Shown here: positions 63,473-64,000 of the stretch, in pieces | How positions within the stretch are numbered: position 1 is the first letter of the stretch | Layout of the letters: each line of letters starts with the position of its first letter | Made by a program: the position numbers and the translations under genes | Origin: Streptomyces radiopugnans | Lineage (GTDB): Bacteria; Actinomycetota; Actinomycetes; Streptomycetales; Streptomycetaceae | DNA: 64,000 nt | Assembly: GCF_900110735.1 (NCBI RefSeq) | Contig: NZ_FOET01000004.1 | Span: 1-64,000 of the forward strand | Reading direction: 5' to 3' | The notes under the pieces: model-generated | What the model saw: the letters and a program-made list of their open reading frames with translations, nothing else | Told to the model about the DNA's origin: nothing | Databases searched by the model: none

Positions 63473-64000
63473 ATGGAGGGGACTGAGCACACTCACGGCC
63501 ACGGCTCCGCCCACCGGCACGGGCACGGGCAGGAGCACAGGCACGGGCAGGAGCACGGCGGGCATCGCCACACTCACGGGCCGGACGGCCGGTGGCCCCG
63601 GGCACGCCACCGGTTGGCGCACCTGTTCACCCCTCACTCGCACGAGTCGGCCGACAAGACCGACCGCGCGCTGGAGTCCTCGGCGCGCGGGCTGCGCGCG
63701 CTGTGGGTCTCCCTGGCCGTGCTGGGCGCCACCGCCCTGGTCCAGTCGGCCGTGGTGGCGATGTCGGGGTCGGTGGCCCTGCTCGGCGACACCGTGCACA
63801 ACTTCGCCGACGCGCTGACCGCGGTGCCGCTGGGGATCGCCTTCCTGCTCGGACGCCGGGCGGCGACCCGCCGCTTCACCTACGGCTACGGCCGGGCCGA
63901 GGACCTGGCCGGCATCGTCATCGTGCTGGCCATCGCGGCCTCCGCCGCACTGGCCGCGTGGACCGCGATCGACCGGCTGGCCGATCCCCGGGAGATGCGG
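63473..64000 (+). CDS. Cation diffusion facilitator (CDF) transporter, 5' part
   Basis: The first 176 codons of a CDF-family metal exporter; the gene runs off the window. The N-terminus is very His-rich (HTHGHGSAHRHGHG and more His pairs to about residue 35), usually a metal-sensing or metal-delivery tail. Transmembrane helices start near residue 75 (ALWVSLAVLGATALVQSAVV). The transport-site motif GDTVHNFADALTAV carries the His and Asp of helix II with the HxxxD spacing typical of Zn2+ transporters. A perfect 10-bp palindrome CGCAGCTGCG (63390-63399) lies upstream. Confidence 0.88.
   Translation, partial: MEGTEHTHGHGSAHRHGHGQEHRHGQEHGGHRHTHGPDGRWPRARHRLAHLFTPHSHESADKTDRALESSARGLRALWVSLAVLGATALVQSAVVAMSGSVALLGDTVHNFADALTAVPLGIAFLLGRRAATRRFTYGYGRAEDLAGIVIVLAIAASAALAAWTAIDRLADPREMR

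Overview
This window looks like the left end of a linear, very GC-rich actinobacterial replicon, almost certainly the terminal arm of a Streptomyces chromosome; a large linear plasmid is not excluded. Base 1 opens with CCCGCGGAGCGGG, the archetypal Streptomyces telomere palindrome I. A packed series of further palindromes with GCTGCGC-type loops follows over about 250 bases. The first large gene is a helicase of the terminal (TtrA-like) type that sits next to Streptomyces telomeres. Codon bias (strong GC3), GTG starts, GGAGG ribosome sites and GTGA/ATGA overlaps fit the same host. No rRNA, tRNA, CRISPR array or recognised antibiotic biosynthetic cluster was seen.

Layout. 1-6230: telomere, a small subtelomeric protein, the helicase, a decayed copy of its C-terminus, a DUF1877-like protein, a lipoprotein and a SMI1/KNR4-type protein. 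6231-13080: an island in which Atu4866-domain proteins, short-chain dehydrogenases (SDRs, one of them only a remnant) and MmyB-like XRE regulators recur as repeated units. 13544-17055: a rifampin phosphotransferase with a rifamycin-associated element in its upstream region. 17297-37730: arm genes in short units: a CBS-domain protein, DUF3072, a small secreted peptide, a hemerythrin-esterase fusion, a broken IS630 transposase, a GH13 alpha-glucosidase, a PhyH dioxygenase, an alpha/beta-hydrolase that has lost its nucleophile, a carbonic anhydrase/SulP pair, secreted proteins, a GntR/ACC-deaminase operon and two RibD-like reductases. 37931-61890: a complete contractile injection system (CIS) locus. 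62058-64000: an acetyltransferase, a methyltransferase and the start of a cation diffusion facilitator.

How the genes work together. The CIS locus is the dominant system. On the plus strand lie a LuxR-type regulator, a TolB/PD40-like exported protein, the tube terminator (Cis16-like), the AAA+ ATPase (Cis15), the sheath (Cis2), a tube, two small chaperone-like proteins, a 972-residue disordered protein in the tape-measure position, a second tube protein, the LysM hub, spike, PAAR tip, gp25 baseplate, baseplate J, tail protein I and a zinc-ribbon membrane protein. Most of these genes overlap by 1-4 bases, which implies translational coupling. On the minus strand lie a DUF4157 metallopeptidase-like protein with a long C-terminal domain (candidate cargo) and a membrane-anchored Ig/MSP-like protein. 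No tail-fibre gene is visible, as in other Streptomyces CIS.

The best candidates for undescribed biology are the Atu4866/SDR/XRE island, the disordered protein with repeated (V/L)QR motifs in the tape-measure slot, and the DUF4157 protein with its unassigned C-terminal domain. Start sites were re-chosen wherever ribosome-binding sites or domain boundaries required it. All assignments come from reading the sequence and from family knowledge; no database search was run.
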